Source: Arthrobacter alpinus (GTDB lineage: Bacteria > Actinomycetota > Actinomycetes > Actinomycetales > Micrococcaceae). From it: a stretch of 64,000 nt of DNA. Each line of letters starts with the position of its first letter. Position 1 is the stretch's first letter. Where the stretch lies: contig NZ_FNTV01000001.1 in NCBI RefSeq assembly GCF_900105965.1, forward strand, positions 1,550,001 through 1,614,000, given 5' to 3'. A program made the translations under genes and the position numbers. The notes below the pieces were generated by a model. It made no database searches, had not been told where the DNA came from, and saw nothing but the letters and a program-made list of their open reading frames with translations. Of this stretch, positions 19,245-29,891 are shown in pieces.

Positions 19245-20044
19245 GCAAGAACGTCCGTATCACCCCGCACCCGTCCTTTGATGTTCTGGCCGCTACAACG
19301 GCAGCCCGTCTCATCACCCGGTTGCTGGATGTTCAGAGTGAACGCGGCGAGGCGACGGTTGTCCTCACGGGCGGCAGCGTTGGTATTGCCACCCTGCGTG
19401 AGATTGCCAAGTCTCCGGCCCGTCTGGCCGTTGACTGGAGCAAGGTCAACTTCTGGTTTGGCGATGACCGCTTTGTCCCTGCGGATTCCGAAGACCGCAA
19501 CTATGGCCAGGCGGCGCAGGCGCTGCTGAACCATGTTCCGGTGGACCCGGCCCGTGTTCACATCATGGCCGCATCCGATGAGGTTGCGGACTTGGACGAG
19601 GCCGTCACCAAGTACGCTGCGGAGCTTGCAGAAGCTGCACAGCGTGAGTGGGAGAACGACGACGCGGCCCCCGATGAGGCTCCTGCCGTGCCACGTTTCG
19701 ATGTGCTGCTGTTGGGCCTGGGACCGGACGCTCACATTGCGTCCCTGTTCCCGGAGATGGCCGGTATTCGCACGAAGGGCTGCCCGGTGGTGGGTGTTCA
19801 CAACTCCCCCAAACCGCCGCCGTTGCGCGTGTCATTGACGCTGGAGACCATCAACTCTGCCCAGGAGATTTGGCTGGTCGCAGCCGGTGCCGACAAGGCA
19901 GCCGCGGTTGGTCTCGGTTTGGCTGGGGCCAACGAGTATCAGGTACCTGCCTCTGGTGCGCGTGGCATCAACAAAACCATGTGGCTGATCGATGAAGCAG
20001 CGGCTGCGAAGGTTCCCGAAGCACTCATGCGGAGAGACCGCTAG
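19241..20044 (+). CDS. pgl: 6-phosphogluconolactonase
   Basis: The 267-residue enzyme hydrolyses the lactone made by Zwf. LTGGSVGIATL near residue 45 and FGDDRFVPADSEDRNYGQA near residue 80 are the SIS-like phosphosugar sites, and LLGLGPDAHIASLFPE near residue 160 is the family signature; the aspartate and histidine in GPDAH are the expected catalytic area. It is the last gene of the plus-strand pentose phosphate operon and ends 23 bp before a strong terminator. Confidence 0.95.
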   Translation: MSKNVRITPHPSFDVLAATTAARLITRLLDVQSERGEATVVLTGGSVGIATLREIAKSPARLAVDWSKVNFWFGDDRFVPADSEDRNYGQAAQALLNHVPVDPARVHIMAASDEVADLDEAVTKYAAELAEAAQREWENDDAAPDEAPAVPRFDVLLLGLGPDAHIASLFPEMAGIRTKGCPVVGVHNSPKPPPLRVSLTLETINSAQEIWLVAAGADKAAAVGLGLAGANEYQVPASGARGINKTMWLIDEAAAAKVPEALMRRDR

Positions 20045-20066
20045 CTCGTCTCTTTGAGATGCGAGC

Positions 20067-20116
20067 AATGAAGAAAGGTCCCGCCCGGCAGATGCCGGGC
20101 GGGACCTTTCTTCATT
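20067..20116. terminator. Bidirectional terminator between pgl and secG
   Basis: The arms at 20067-20090 and 20093-20116 are a perfect 24-bp inverted repeat with core GGTCCCGCCCGGCA. TTTCTTCATT on one side and its mirror on the other serve both converging transcripts. Confidence 0.9.
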
Positions 20117-20149
20117 CTGGAAATCCTTGTTGCTGCGGGCAGCTTTTAC

Positions 20150-20404
20150 TTAGCCGCCGATGTTTCCGTAGGACATGATCAGGCCCAGACCAATGATGAC
20201 CGCACCCCAGACAAGTCCAAGGATCACCGTGAAGCGGTTGAGGTTGCGCTCAGCCACACCGGAGGAGCCGAGGTTGGAGCTCATGCCGCCACCAAACATG
20301 TCGGACAGGCCTCCGCCACGGCCCTTGTGCAGCAGAATCAGCAAGGTCAACAGCAAGCTGGTGACACCCAGGAGGATCTGCAGGGCGATTTGTAGTGCTT
20401 CCAC
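20150..20404 (-). CDS. secG: Preprotein translocase subunit SecG
   Basis: This 84-residue membrane protein has two hydrophobic segments (about residues 5-23 and 58-78) around the conserved loop LHKGRGGGLSDMFGGG. SecG associates with SecYE and assists protein export. The GTG start has GAAAGG upstream. It lies downstream of tpiA after a 229-bp gap with hairpins, as in many actinobacteria where secG follows tpiA. It could have its own promoter in that gap. Confidence 0.95.
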   Translation of the reverse strand: MEALQIALQILLGVTSLLLTLLILLHKGRGGGLSDMFGGGMSSNLGSSGVAERNLNRFTVILGLVWGAVIIGLGLIMSYGNIGG

Positions 20405-20520
20405 GAGTTGCCTTTCAGCATGGTGATGGTGCCGCCCGGGTAGTGGGCTGCGAATAATAGGCGTTCAAGACGCGCGGCTGCAGCTAAATGCTGCCGCGGG
20501 TGCATCCGCAGTCAAGTGTA

Positions 20521-20555
20521 ACCGTGTCCAGCCGCACAAGGCGAATGGACACGGT
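20521..20555 (-). terminator. Hairpin between tpiA and secG
   Basis: ACCGTGTCCA (20521-20530) pairs with TGGACACGGT (20546-20555). There is no T-run. A second, weaker stem lies at 20473-20498. Either could reduce read-through from tpiA into secG. Confidence 0.5.
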
Positions 20556-20633
20556 CACAGACACAACAGGTCCCACGCGCGCGAGGGGCCCCATTGCAGT
20601 CGCGCCAGCGGCTGCACTGGGCGGGCGTGGGGC

Positions 20634-21449
20634 TTAGTTGGTGACTAGGTGGTTTTCAAAGCGGGCGATGTTGGCAAATTCGCCAGCATCCAGGCTTGCG
20701 CCACCTACCAGTACGCCGTCAACATCACGCTCGGCCATGATGGCACCGACGTTGTTGGCCTTGACGGATCCACCGTAGAGCAGGCGGGTCTTGGCAGCGG
20801 TTTCGGCGTCAAAGAGAACTTCCAGCTCGGCACGGATGGCGGCACACATTTCCTGTGCATCCTCCGGTCCGGCGACTTCGCCGGTGCCGATGGCCCAGAC
20901 GGGCTCATAGGCGATGACGAGTGTTGCGGCCTGCTCGGCAGTCAAGCCGGCCACACCGCCACGAATCTGCTCGAGGGTGTGCTCAACGTGAGTACCGGCC
21001 TGACGGATCTCAAGACCTTCACCGGCGCACAGGACAGGAGTGACCTCGTTGCGGAAGGCCGCCTTGACCTTGGCGTTGAGCAGTTCGTCGCTCTCATTGT
21101 GGAACTCGCGGCGTTCGCTGTGTCCAACGAGGACGTAGGCGCAGCCAAGCTTGTTCAGGAAAGCTCCGGAGATGTCACCCGTGTAGGCGCCTGAATCCTT
21201 GTCGGACAGGTCCTGACCGCCGTAGACCAGCTTGAGCTTGTCGCCCTGGACCAAGGTCTGGACGCCGCGAAGGTCTGTGAACGGCGGGAAGACTGCAACT
21301 TCCACCCGGCTGAAATCGTGGCGCGCATCGGACAAGGTCCATGCAAGCTTTTGCAGCAACGTGATGCCCTGGACGTGGTCCATGTTCATCTTCCAGTTGC
21401 CGGCGATCAGCGGCGTCCGGTCAAAGTTACCGTTGGTTGAAGTTGTCAT
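20634..21449 (-). CDS. tpiA: Triose-phosphate isomerase
   Basis: The 271-residue TIM barrel interconverts dihydroxyacetone phosphate and glyceraldehyde-3-phosphate. GNWKMN near residue 17 supplies the active-site Asn and Lys, VGHSERRE near residue 110 the electrophilic histidine, and [14 protein letters not shown] near residue 180 the catalytic glutamate and flexible loop. [11 protein letters not shown] near the end binds phosphate. An N-terminal extension of about 12 residues ([12 protein letters not shown]) precedes the conserved start. It lies third in the gap-pgk-tpiA-secG order. Confidence 0.97.
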   Translation of the reverse strand: MTTSTNGNFDRTPLIAGNWKMNMDHVQGITLLQKLAWTLSDARHDFSRVEVAVFPPFTDLRGVQTLVQGDKLKLVYGGQDLSDKDSGAYTGDISGAFLNKLGCAYVLVGHSERREFHNESDELLNAKVKAAFRNEVTPVLCAGEGLEIRQAGTHVEHTLEQIRGGVAGLTAEQAATLVIAYEPVWAIGTGEVAGPEDAQEMCAAIRAELEVLFDAETAAKTRLLYGGSVKANNVGAIMAERDVDGVLVGGASLDAGEFANIARFENHLVTN

Positions 21450-21499
21450 CGTTATCTCGATTCTTGCGTAACTTGCATTAGAACTGTTGTACGTCTGTG

Positions 21500-21534
21500 C
21501 AAAAAGGTGGCGGCAGGCTTGCCTGCCGCCACCT
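21500..21534 (-). terminator. Intrinsic terminator between pgk and tpiA
   Basis: AGGTGGCGGCAGGC (21505-21518) pairs with GCCTGCCGCCACCT (21521-21534), a perfect 14-bp stem. On the minus strand it is followed by TTTTTGC, so it terminates transcripts coming from pgk before tpiA. Confidence 0.85.
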
Positions 21535-21541
21535 GGGGCAC

Positions 21542-22780
21542 TTAGCGGTCTAGGGCCAAAAGGCCCGGGAGTTCCTTACCTTCAAGGTACTCAAGGCTTG
21601 CGCCACCACCGGTTGAGATGTGACCGAATGATTCATCGGCAAATCCCAGTGAACGGACGGCGGAAGCGGAATCGCCGCCACCAACCACGGTGAAACCACC
21701 GTTGCTGCTGTTGGTGCTCAGCGCCTGTGCAACAGCGCGGGTACCTTCGGCGAAAGCGGCAAACTCAAACACACCCATGGGGCCGTTCCAGAAGACGGTC
21801 TTTGCACCGGCAATAGCTTCGGAGAAGGCAACACCAGATACTGGACCAATGTCCAGACCCAGTCCCTTCTCGCCGAAGGTGCTGGCTTCAATGGCGTCTG
21901 CGGCAACAACTTCGTGGGCTGCATCAGCGGAGAAGCCGGCAGCAACAACTACGTCGCTGGGCAGGACAAAAGTTGTTCCGGCCTCGGCGGCACGCGCCAA
22001 GTAATCCTGGACTACCGGGATCTGGTCAACTTCCAACAGTGAGGAGCCAACTTTGTGGCCCTGTGCAGCGAGGAAGGTGAACAGCATGCCGCCACCCACC
22101 AGAATGGAGTCGGCCTTGCCGATCAGGTTGTCAATCACTGCCAACTTGTCAGAAACCTTGGACCCGCCCAGAACAACAACGTACGGCCGTTCTGACTCGG
22201 TGGTGAGCTTGCGCAACACCTCAAGCTCCGTCCGGACAAGATCGCCCTGGTAGGACGGCAGAATCTTTGCAATGTTGAAGACACTGGCGTGCTTGCGGTG
22301 AACCGCGCCGAAGGCGTCGTCCACGTAAGCGCCGTTGGTGCCTGTCAACGCGGCAAGCTCGGCAGCGAAGGCTGCCCTCTCGGCGTCGTCCTTGGATGTT
22401 TCACGCGCGTCAAACCGTACGTTTTCCAAGACCAGGACGGAACCGTCGGCCAGGGCTGCGGCAGCGGCCGTGGCAGCAGGACCGGTTGTGTCAGCAGCCA
22501 AGGTCGCGTTGAGCTCGGGAGCCAACTCGGCCAGGCGGGCAACCGCGGGAGCCAAGGAGTACTTGGCCTCGGGAGCACCCTTCGGGCGACCCAGGTGGGC
22601 GCTGACCAGAACACGGGCACCGGCGCTAGCCAGAGCCGTGATAACAGGGATTGACGCCTTGATGCGTCCATCATCACTGACGTTAGAGCCGTCGAGCGGC
22701 ACGTTCAGGTCACTTCTGACCAGAACGTACCGCCCGCGGACACCTTCATCGATGAGTTCGTTGAGGGTGTGAAGTGTCAT
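21542..22780 (-). CDS. pgk: Phosphoglycerate kinase
   Basis: This 412-residue enzyme makes ATP and 3-phosphoglycerate. [20 protein letters not shown] near the start is the conserved RxDxNVP region, HLGRPKG near residue 62 and the C-terminal [13 protein letters not shown] (nucleotide and phosphate binding) are intact, and WNGPMGVFE precedes it. It starts 7 bp after the gap stop, so translation is coupled. A strong terminator follows 7 bp past its own stop, separating it from tpiA. Confidence 0.97.
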   Translation of the reverse strand: MTLHTLNELIDEGVRGRYVLVRSDLNVPLDGSNVSDDGRIKASIPVITALASAGARVLVSAHLGRPKGAPEAKYSLAPAVARLAELAPELNATLAADTTGPAATAAAAALADGSVLVLENVRFDARETSKDDAERAAFAAELAALTGTNGAYVDDAFGAVHRKHASVFNIAKILPSYQGDLVRTELEVLRKLTTESERPYVVVLGGSKVSDKLAVIDNLIGKADSILVGGGMLFTFLAAQGHKVGSSLLEVDQIPVVQDYLARAAEAGTTFVLPSDVVVAAGFSADAAHEVVAADAIEASTFGEKGLGLDIGPVSGVAFSEAIAGAKTVFWNGPMGVFEFAAFAEGTRAVAQALSTNSSNGGFTVVGGGDSASAVRSLGFADESFGHISTGGGASLEYLEGKELPGLLALDR

Positions 22781-22787
22781 TTTTACC

Positions 22788-23795
<1,008 letters not shown>

Positions 23796-23837
23796 TTAGT
23801 TTCTCTCCTTGGGTGTTCTAACGAACACACGTAGTCA

Positions 23838-23858
23838 GGTTGAAGGACTCCTTCAACC
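23838..23858 (-). promoter_or_regulatory. 21-bp palindrome upstream of gap (candidate operator)
   Basis: GGTTGAAGGA, one spacer base, then TCCTTCAACC: a perfect 10-bp inverted repeat 43-63 nt upstream of the gap GTG. Its short spacer and position fit a dimeric regulator site better than a terminator. No regulator gene is adjacent. Confidence 0.45.
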
Positions 23859-23943
23859 ATTATTTCCCGCACGACGTTGGGCAGAGATTTTGCATGGCGC
23901 GGATCGACAAGAGCGCGCCGTGATCTATATTACGTTCTATGGT

Positions 23944-23972
23944 GCCCGCCCCGTAAATCAAACGGAGCGGGC
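23944..23972 (-). terminator. Probable terminator after sodA
   Basis: GCCCGCCCCG (23944-23953) pairs with CGGAGCGGGC (23963-23972) with one mismatch. It lies about 56 bp past the sodA stop and upstream of the gap promoter area. There is no T-run. Confidence 0.5.
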
Positions 23973-24028
23973 GTCCATATATTGGTCACACATTTCGCCT
24001 CGCGGCGGTTGTGTGGCTCGGCTGCAGC

Positions 24029-24652
24029 TTACGGCAGGATCAGCGAGCTGGCGTTCTTGCGAGCAGCTTCGAAGCGCTTGGAAACGTCGGCCCAGTTCAC
24101 AATGTTCCAGAATGCCTTGACGTAGTCAGCCTTGACGTTGACGTAGTCCAGGTAGAAGGCGTGCTCCCACATGTCCAGCATCAGCAGCGGGGTGGTGGCT
24201 ACGGGGATGTTGCCCTGCTGATCGAAGAGCTGCTCGATCAGCATGTTGCCGCCGAGGCCTTCGTAGGACAGCAATGCCCAGCCGGAGCCCTGGATGCCCA
24301 TGGCTGCTGCGGTGAAGTGTGCGCGGAATGCATCGAAGGAACCGAATGCATCGTCGATTGCTGCGGCCAGTTCACCTTCGGGCTTGTCGCCGCCTTCGGG
24401 GGAAAGGTTGTTCCAGAAGATGGAGTGGTTGGTGTGGCCACCGAGGTGGAATGCCAAGTCCTTGGAGAACCTGTTGATGTTGGCGAAGTTGTTGGTCTCG
24501 CGTGCTTCGGCAAGCTGTTCCAGAGCCTGGTTGGCTCCTGCAACATAGGCAGCGTGGTGCTTGCTGTGGTGCAGTTCCATGATGCGGGCGGAAATATTGG
24601 GCTCCAGTGCAGCGTAGTCATAGCTGAGTTCTGGAAGTGTGTACTTAGTCAC
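24029..24652 (-). CDS. sodA: Superoxide dismutase (Mn/Fe family)
   Basis: The 207-residue enzyme has all four metal ligands: His in [12 protein letters not shown] near residue 27, His in [10 protein letters not shown] near residue 75, and Asp and His in [12 protein letters not shown] near residue 163. The Gly in [10 protein letters not shown] near residue 145 and general likeness suggest a manganese or cambialistic enzyme, but metal use cannot be read with certainty. It acts in the cytosol or, in some actinobacteria, is also found outside. The GTG start is supported by GGAGGA 4 nt before it. It stands alone between whiA and gap. Confidence 0.96.
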   Translation of the reverse strand: MTKYTLPELSYDYAALEPNISARIMELHHSKHHAAYVAGANQALEQLAEARETNNFANINRFSKDLAFHLGGHTNHSIFWNNLSPEGGDKPEGELAAAIDDAFGSFDAFRAHFTAAAMGIQGSGWALLSYEGLGGNMLIEQLFDQQGNIPVATTPLLMLDMWEHAFYLDYVNVKADYVKAFWNIVNWADVSKRFEAARKNASSLILP

Positions 24653-24776
24653 GGTTCCTCCGTTGCGATTCTTCTGTGGTTTTACCGGTGCGGCTTTTCG
24701 GAACCGAAAAGGACCGGCAGTGCAAAGACGGCCTATGCAGACCTTGCTTCTTCTCTACTCTTCCATACTAGGCGTG

Positions 24777-25757
24777 TTAGCCGTCGAGCATGTCAAAGGT
24801 GACGTTGGACTCAGTGCCTGGAATGCCCAAATCTTTGGCTTTTTTATCCGCCATGGCAAGCAGCCGCCTGATCCTTCCGGCAATGGCGTCCTTGGTCAGG
24901 GGCGGGTCGGCGAGCCGGCCCAGTTCGTCCAGGCTGGCTTGTTTATGCGCAACGCGCAATGCGCCAGCGTATTTGAGGTGCTCGGGTACGTCCTCACCCA
25001 GAATTTCCAGCGCGCGTTCAACGCGTGCACCTGCGGCTACCGCCGCTTGGGCGGAGCGGCGTAGATTGGCGTCATCAAAGTTGGCCAGGCGGTTAGCTGT
25101 GGCACGAACTTCCTTGCGCATGCGCCGTTCTTCCCACACGAGGAAGGTGTCATGCGCGCCCATGCGGACCAGCAGTGCCCCGATCGTGTCGCCATCACGA
25201 ATAACCACGCGGTCAATGCCGCGCACGTCCCGGGCCTTCGCCGTAATGTCCAACCGCCGGGCGGCACCAACGAGTGCCAGCGCGGCCTCGGGCCCCGGGC
25301 AGGTGACCTCCAAAGCCGAGGATCGGCCGGGTTCGGTCAATGAGCCATGGGCCAAGAATGCGCCGCGCCAGACGGCCTCGGCATCGGCGGCCGAACCATT
25401 GACGACGGCGGACGGCAGTCCGCGAACGGGGCGGCCACGGCCGTCGAGGAGACCGCTCTGGCGGGCGAGAGATTCGCCGTCGCGCACTACGCGGACAACG
25501 TAGCGGCTGCCGCGGCGCAGGCCTCCACCTGACACCACCACAATCTCGCTTTGGTGCCCGTACATCTCTGCGATGGCAACGCGTAGACGCCTGGCAGTTG
25601 CCGCAGTGTCCACCTCGGCTTCAATCACGATGCGCCCGGAGATGATGTGCAGTCCCCCGGCAAAGCGCAGGAGTGCCGAAACTTCCGCCTTGCGCACCGA
25701 GGACTTTTTAACGTCCAGCCGGGACAGTTCCTCTTTGACAGCTGCGGTCAGCGCCAT
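24777..25757 (-). CDS. whiA: DNA-binding protein WhiA
   Basis: The 326-residue protein combines an N-terminal LAGLIDADG-like fold (residues about 1-210) with a C-terminal helix-turn-helix (about 230-310; [18 protein letters not shown] then [14 protein letters not shown]). In Streptomyces WhiA activates sporulation genes together with WhiB; in non-sporulating bacteria it is linked to cell division and metabolism. It starts 16 bp after yvcK and completes the rapZ-yvcK-whiA set conserved in Gram-positives. The LAGLIDADG catalytic acids are not expected to be active in this family. Confidence 0.96.
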   Translation of the reverse strand: MALTAAVKEELSRLDVKKSSVRKAEVSALLRFAGGLHIISGRIVIEAEVDTAATARRLRVAIAEMYGHQSEIVVVSGGGLRRGSRYVVRVVRDGESLARQSGLLDGRGRPVRGLPSAVVNGSAADAEAVWRGAFLAHGSLTEPGRSSALEVTCPGPEAALALVGAARRLDITAKARDVRGIDRVVIRDGDTIGALLVRMGAHDTFLVWEERRMRKEVRATANRLANFDDANLRRSAQAAVAAGARVERALEILGEDVPEHLKYAGALRVAHKQASLDELGRLADPPLTKDAIAGRIRRLLAMADKKAKDLGIPGTESNVTFDMLDG

Positions 25758-25773
25758 GGTTCAGCCTTCACTT

Positions 25774-26778
25774 TCACGTAACTTTTTGGTCCCCAAAAAT
25801 ATCCCGGTACACCGCTGCCAACCGCAGTGGGTCGTGCACAGCTTTTGCGCCGGAACTTCCAACCTTACCGAAAACAACCTCGGCACCAATCATCGCGGCT
25901 GCTTCTGTGAATTCCACAACATCGCCTACCGACTCAGGATCCGCCATAACTACGTCAATCGTGAAATCCGGTGCGTAGCGGGCTATCACGTGGAGATGAT
26001 CTGCGGCGTTCATCCCGGTGGCTTCAAGATCGTTGACGTCCAAGTTCATGGTGAGGAGTCGCTTGGCCTTCGTGGTGCACAGCGCCCTTCGCATTTCCGG
26101 CAGCAACAGGTGGGGCAGGACCGAGGTGTACCAGGAGCCTGGCCCCAGGACCACCCAGTCAGCGTTGTGGATGGCTGCAACGGCTTCCTTGCAGGCGGGT
26201 GCGTCCTCGGGCAACAGCCGGACGTCCTGGAGCTGACCGGCCTTGGCGAGCACTGACTGGCCCTGAATCAATTCGCCCGGCACGCCGTTGCGGTTGACCC
26301 GGGCCTCGATGGTCAGGGGAACGCTGGCCATGGGAAGCACCTCGCCGCGGGCGCCAAGCAGCGCACCGGCCCAGCGCAATCCGGCCACCGTGTCGCCGAG
26401 GAGTTCCCACAGCGTCACGATCAGGAGGTTGCCCATGGCGTGGTTGTCGAGTGAACCGGGATCGCCATTGCGTGAGGAAAAGCGGTGTTGCATGACGTCA
26501 CGCCAGGTCCTGCCCCAGTCGGTATCGTCACAGAGCGCCGAGAGGGCCATGCGGAGATCACCGGGGGGCAGTACATCGAGTTCTTGGCGAAGCCTGCCGG
26601 AGGAACCGCCGTCGTCCGCGACAGTGACGACGGCGGTGACCTGGCCTGTGACCAGCCGCAATGCCGACAAGGACGCGTAGAGGCCGTGTCCCCCGCCCAG
26701 CGCAGCAACCTTCACTCCGGCCTCCGGGCTGGAGAGCTTCGTGGCCGAAGGAATGATCGGCAGAATTCCTGTGTACAC
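25774..26778 (-). CDS. yvcK: YvcK/CofD-like gluconeogenesis factor
   Basis: This 334-residue protein has the CofD-like fold. AALGGGHGLYASLSALR near residue 27 is the nucleotide-binding loop and VADDGGSSGRLRQEL near residue 55 is the family signature; PPGDLRMALSAL follows. YvcK binds UDP-sugars and in Bacillus and mycobacteria (CuvA) is needed for envelope growth and for life on gluconeogenic carbon. The start is GTG, 2 bp after the rapZ stop. The first 18 residues are poorly conserved, so a start a little inside is possible. Confidence 0.94.
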   Translation of the reverse strand: MYTGILPIIPSATKLSSPEAGVKVAALGGGHGLYASLSALRLVTGQVTAVVTVADDGGSSGRLRQELDVLPPGDLRMALSALCDDTDWGRTWRDVMQHRFSSRNGDPGSLDNHAMGNLLIVTLWELLGDTVAGLRWAGALLGARGEVLPMASVPLTIEARVNRNGVPGELIQGQSVLAKAGQLQDVRLLPEDAPACKEAVAAIHNADWVVLGPGSWYTSVLPHLLLPEMRRALCTTKAKRLLTMNLDVNDLEATGMNAADHLHVIARYAPDFTIDVVMADPESVGDVVEFTEAAAMIGAEVVFGKVGSSGAKAVHDPLRLAAVYRDIFGDQKVT

Positions 26779-26780
26779 GC

Positions 26781-27722
26781 CTACTCCCGGCCGAGGTCGC
26801 GGTGACGAATGCTGGTAGTGACGCGCGGCAGCTGGCTCAAGCGCCTGGCGAGCTCAATTGCCACGGCGACGGAACGGTGTTTTCCTCCCGTGCAGCCAAC
26901 GGCGATCGTGGCGTAGTGCTTGTTCTCCCGGCGGTAGCCTTCAAACACGGGTTCGAGCGCGTGGACATAGCGGTCCACGAAGTCTGCGGCACCGTTGTCG
27001 TTGAGCACGAAGTTGCTAACGGCTTCATCCTGTCCCGTGAGGGGGCGCAGCTGCGGGATCCAGTGGGGGTTGGGGATGAAGCGGACATCGGCAACGTAGT
27101 TGGCGTCCACGGGTAGGCCGTATTTGAATCCGAAGCTCATGATGGTCAGGCTAAGAACCACGGGGCCGGATTCGGAGAACAGTTCCGTGACGGCGGTGCC
27201 TAGCTGGTGAACGTTGAGGTCAGAGGTGTCCAGGACCATCTCGGCCTGATCCTTCATTTCCGCCAGCAGCAAGCGTTCGGCGCCGATGCCATCGAGGATC
27301 CGCCCGTCCTTCTGGAGGGGGTGGGGGCGCCTGCCCTGTTCGAAGCGACGGACCAGGGTGTCGTCGTTGGAATCGAGGAAGAGAACCCGGTATTTCACGC
27401 CAGCTGCCGAGAGTGCGTTGAGGGATTCACGGATGTCGGCAAAGAGGGCCTTGCCGCGAACGTCGACCACCACGGCCAGTTTGGGCAGGGCGGCAGGCAT
27501 GCGTGAGACGAGCTCGGCCAAGGTGCCCAGCATCTGCGGTGGCAAGTTCTCAATGACATACCAGCCGTGATCTTCGAGCGCGTTCGCAGCGGTGCTGCGA
27601 CCGGCACCGGACATGCCGGTGACGACGAGCAGTTCTGGCTCTACGGGCTTGATCGGGGTGAGGTCTCCCTCAACCGCAGTCGGTTCAACGTCGTTTGCGG
27701 AGGTGTCTTGCTGTTCAGTCAT
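26781..27722 (-). CDS. rapZ: RapZ-like nucleotide-binding protein (YvcJ family)
   Basis: The 313-residue protein has a P-loop [13 protein letters not shown] near residue 38 and [10 protein letters not shown] near residue 90. The C-terminal domain carries [17 protein letters not shown] near residue 285, the RapZ signature. In E. coli RapZ is an RNase E adapter that senses glucosamine-6-phosphate; in Gram-positives the YvcJ form hydrolyses GTP and its role is less clear, so the RNA adapter function should not be assumed. About 30 acidic N-terminal residues precede the P-loop. It is the first gene of the rapZ-yvcK-whiA cluster. Confidence 0.94.
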   Translation of the reverse strand: MTEQQDTSANDVEPTAVEGDLTPIKPVEPELLVVTGMSGAGRSTAANALEDHGWYVIENLPPQMLGTLAELVSRMPAALPKLAVVVDVRGKALFADIRESLNALSAAGVKYRVLFLDSNDDTLVRRFEQGRRPHPLQKDGRILDGIGAERLLLAEMKDQAEMVLDTSDLNVHQLGTAVTELFSESGPVVLSLTIMSFGFKYGLPVDANYVADVRFIPNPHWIPQLRPLTGQDEAVSNFVLNDNGAADFVDRYVHALEPVFEGYRRENKHYATIAVGCTGGKHRSVAVAIELARRLSQLPRVTTSIRHRDLGRE

Positions 27723-27899
27723 TGCTCTTCCCTGTCACTTGGTGGCTAGGACACGGGGGCAACCATCGTCCCCACCACGTCTATGTGCAAGCCTAGTCCC
27801 CACACTCTCCCACCGCTTGTTCCTCGCGGCGGGTCCCTCGAGCGAGTGGGCCCACCCGCGGGGCCCCGCGCGAGCGAAGCGATGGGGAGGGCGCCGCAG

Positions 27900-29888
27900 C
27901 TACTCGAGAATCTCGCCCGTGGTCATGTTGACGGCTGGAGCAGCTTCGGCCCCGGCCGCGTCGTCTCCATGAACGACGTCGTGGATGGCCTGGGCGAGCA
28001 CCTGGCCGACGCCCTTGGCGCCGGACAACTCCTCGAGTGTTGCTGCGCGCACCTTCTTGAGCGAGCCAAAATGAGCCAGCAACGACTTTTGTTTGGCCGC
28101 GCCTAGTCCGGGAACCTGATCCAACACCGAGGCCGTCATGGCCTTGCCTCGTTTGGCTCGATGGAAGGTGATGGCAAAGCGGTGGGCCTCGTCACGAATG
28201 CGCTGGAGAAGGTACAAGCCCTCAGAGGACCGTGGCAAGATGACAGGGAAATCACTGCCCGGCACCCAAACCTCTTCAAGGCGTTTGGCCAGGCCCACCA
28301 CGGCGACGTCCTCGATGCCGAGATCGGCGAGGGCCTTGGATGCGGCGTTGACCTGGGGTACGCCGCCGTCGACCACAACAAGGTTGGGCGGGTAGGCGAA
28401 CTTGGACTTGGGGGCCTCGGGCGAATCCTGCCCTGGACCAGCAAGATCAATGCTGCCGGAGGCTTGGACAGCCCGTGAACGCTCTTCTTTTTCACTGAGA
28501 TAGTTGCGGAATCGGCGCGTGATGACGTCATACATGGAGGCGGTATCGTCAATCGCGGCCTCCCCCGTGATGGCGAACTTGCGGTACTCGCTCTTCTTGG
28601 CGAGGCCGTCTTCAACCACCACCATGGAGGCAACCACGTTGGTCCCCTGCACATGTGAGATGTCGTAGCACTCAATGCGCAGCAGGGGCATGGGCAGTTC
28701 CAACGCTTCTTGCAACTCCTGCAACGCCAACGATCGGGTGGTCAAATCCCCTGCACGCCGTGACTTGTGCAGCATCATGGACTGGCGGGCATTGGCCTGT
28801 ACGGTGTCCATGAGGGCAGCCTTCTCGCCACGCTGGGGGACCTTGATGGAAACCTTGCCGTGACGTAAGTCGCCCAACCATTGGGCCAGGTCCTCGTGGT
28901 TGCTGGGCAGCTCCGGGACCAGGATTTGGCGCGGAATGGCGTCTTGCTGGGATTCCTCGGCCCCGTAAACCTGCTGCATGAGATGTTCCCAGAGCTCGGC
29001 GTCGGAGGCGTCTTCCACCTTTTCCACAACCCAGCCACGCTGGCCACGGATTCTACCGCCGCGGACATGGAAAACCTGAACGGCCGCTTCGAGATCGTCC
29101 TGTTCGACGGCGAAAATATCGGCGTTCGTGTCTTCCGTCAGAACAACAGCGTTCCGCTCAAAAACCTTGCGCAGGGCGATCACGTCATCGCGCAGCCGGG
29201 CGGCTTGCTCGTAATCCATCTCCGCGGCCGCCTCCGCCATCTTCTTTTCCAGCGTGCTGATGAAGCGCTTGGCCTCGCCGCCCATGAAATCGCAGAAATC
29301 CTGCGCCAGCGCTTTGTGTTCCTCGGGGCTGACGCGTCCCACACATGGGGCCGCGCACTTGTCGATGTATCCCAGCAAACAGGGCCGGCCACTGCGCTCG
29401 GCGCGTCGCAGGACTCCGGTGCTGCAACTCCGGACAGGGAAAACCCGCAGCAGGGTGTCCATGGTTTCACGGATAGCCCCTGCCGTGTAGGGCCCAAAAT
29501 ACTTGGTGCCTTTGCGCCGCTCGCCCCGCATGACCTGAACTCGCGGGTATTTCTCGCTCATGGAGACTGCGAGGTATGGATAGGTTTTGTCATCCCGGAA
29601 GGCCAGGTTGTAGCGCGGCTCGAATTCCTTGATCCAGGTAAATTCCAGCTGTAGCGCTTCCAATTCGCTGCCCACAATGGTCCACTGCACGCTCGCAGCA
29701 TGATGAACCATGGCGTAGGTCTTGGGCAGCAACGTGGCCGGGTTCGCAAAATACGAGTTCAGGCGCGACCGCAGGTTTTTGGCCTTGCCCACGTAAATGA
29801 TGCGCCCGTGTTCGTCGCGGAAACGGTATACACCTGGGTCAGTGGGAATCTCGCCCGGTTTGGGCCTATAGGAAGCTGGATCTGCCAC
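27900..29888 (-). CDS. uvrC: Excinuclease ABC subunit C
   Basis: The 662-residue protein makes both incisions in nucleotide excision repair. The GIY-YIG nuclease is at the N-terminus (PGVYRFRDEHGRIIYVGKAK, split: PGVYRF and IIYVGKAKNLRSR, residues 18-45), a UVR segment lies near residue 215 (AEMDYEQAARLRDDVIAL), the RNase H-like nuclease at about 390-560 (ECYDISHVQGTNVVASMVV), and a helix-hairpin-helix at the end (VPGLGAAKQKSLLAHFGS). The GTG start lies 3 bp after the acyltransferase stop. No LexA box was found near it, unlike uvrA and uvrB. Confidence 0.96.
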   Translation of the reverse strand: MADPASYRPKPGEIPTDPGVYRFRDEHGRIIYVGKAKNLRSRLNSYFANPATLLPKTYAMVHHAASVQWTIVGSELEALQLEFTWIKEFEPRYNLAFRDDKTYPYLAVSMSEKYPRVQVMRGERRKGTKYFGPYTAGAIRETMDTLLRVFPVRSCSTGVLRRAERSGRPCLLGYIDKCAAPCVGRVSPEEHKALAQDFCDFMGGEAKRFISTLEKKMAEAAAEMDYEQAARLRDDVIALRKVFERNAVVLTEDTNADIFAVEQDDLEAAVQVFHVRGGRIRGQRGWVVEKVEDASDAELWEHLMQQVYGAEESQQDAIPRQILVPELPSNHEDLAQWLGDLRHGKVSIKVPQRGEKAALMDTVQANARQSMMLHKSRRAGDLTTRSLALQELQEALELPMPLLRIECYDISHVQGTNVVASMVVVEDGLAKKSEYRKFAITGEAAIDDTASMYDVITRRFRNYLSEKEERSRAVQASGSIDLAGPGQDSPEAPKSKFAYPPNLVVVDGGVPQVNAASKALADLGIEDVAVVGLAKRLEEVWVPGSDFPVILPRSSEGLYLLQRIRDEAHRFAITFHRAKRGKAMTASVLDQVPGLGAAKQKSLLAHFGSLKKVRAATLEELSGAKGVGQVLAQAIHDVVHGDDAAGAEAAPAVNMTTGEILE

Positions 29889-29891
29889 GGG

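Noticed and set aside
27723..27899. Very GC-rich stretch with partial inverted repeats between uvrC and rapZ
   Set aside because: The stems are short and irregular, and I could not define a repeat unit or a clear terminator; it is only an intergenic gap.
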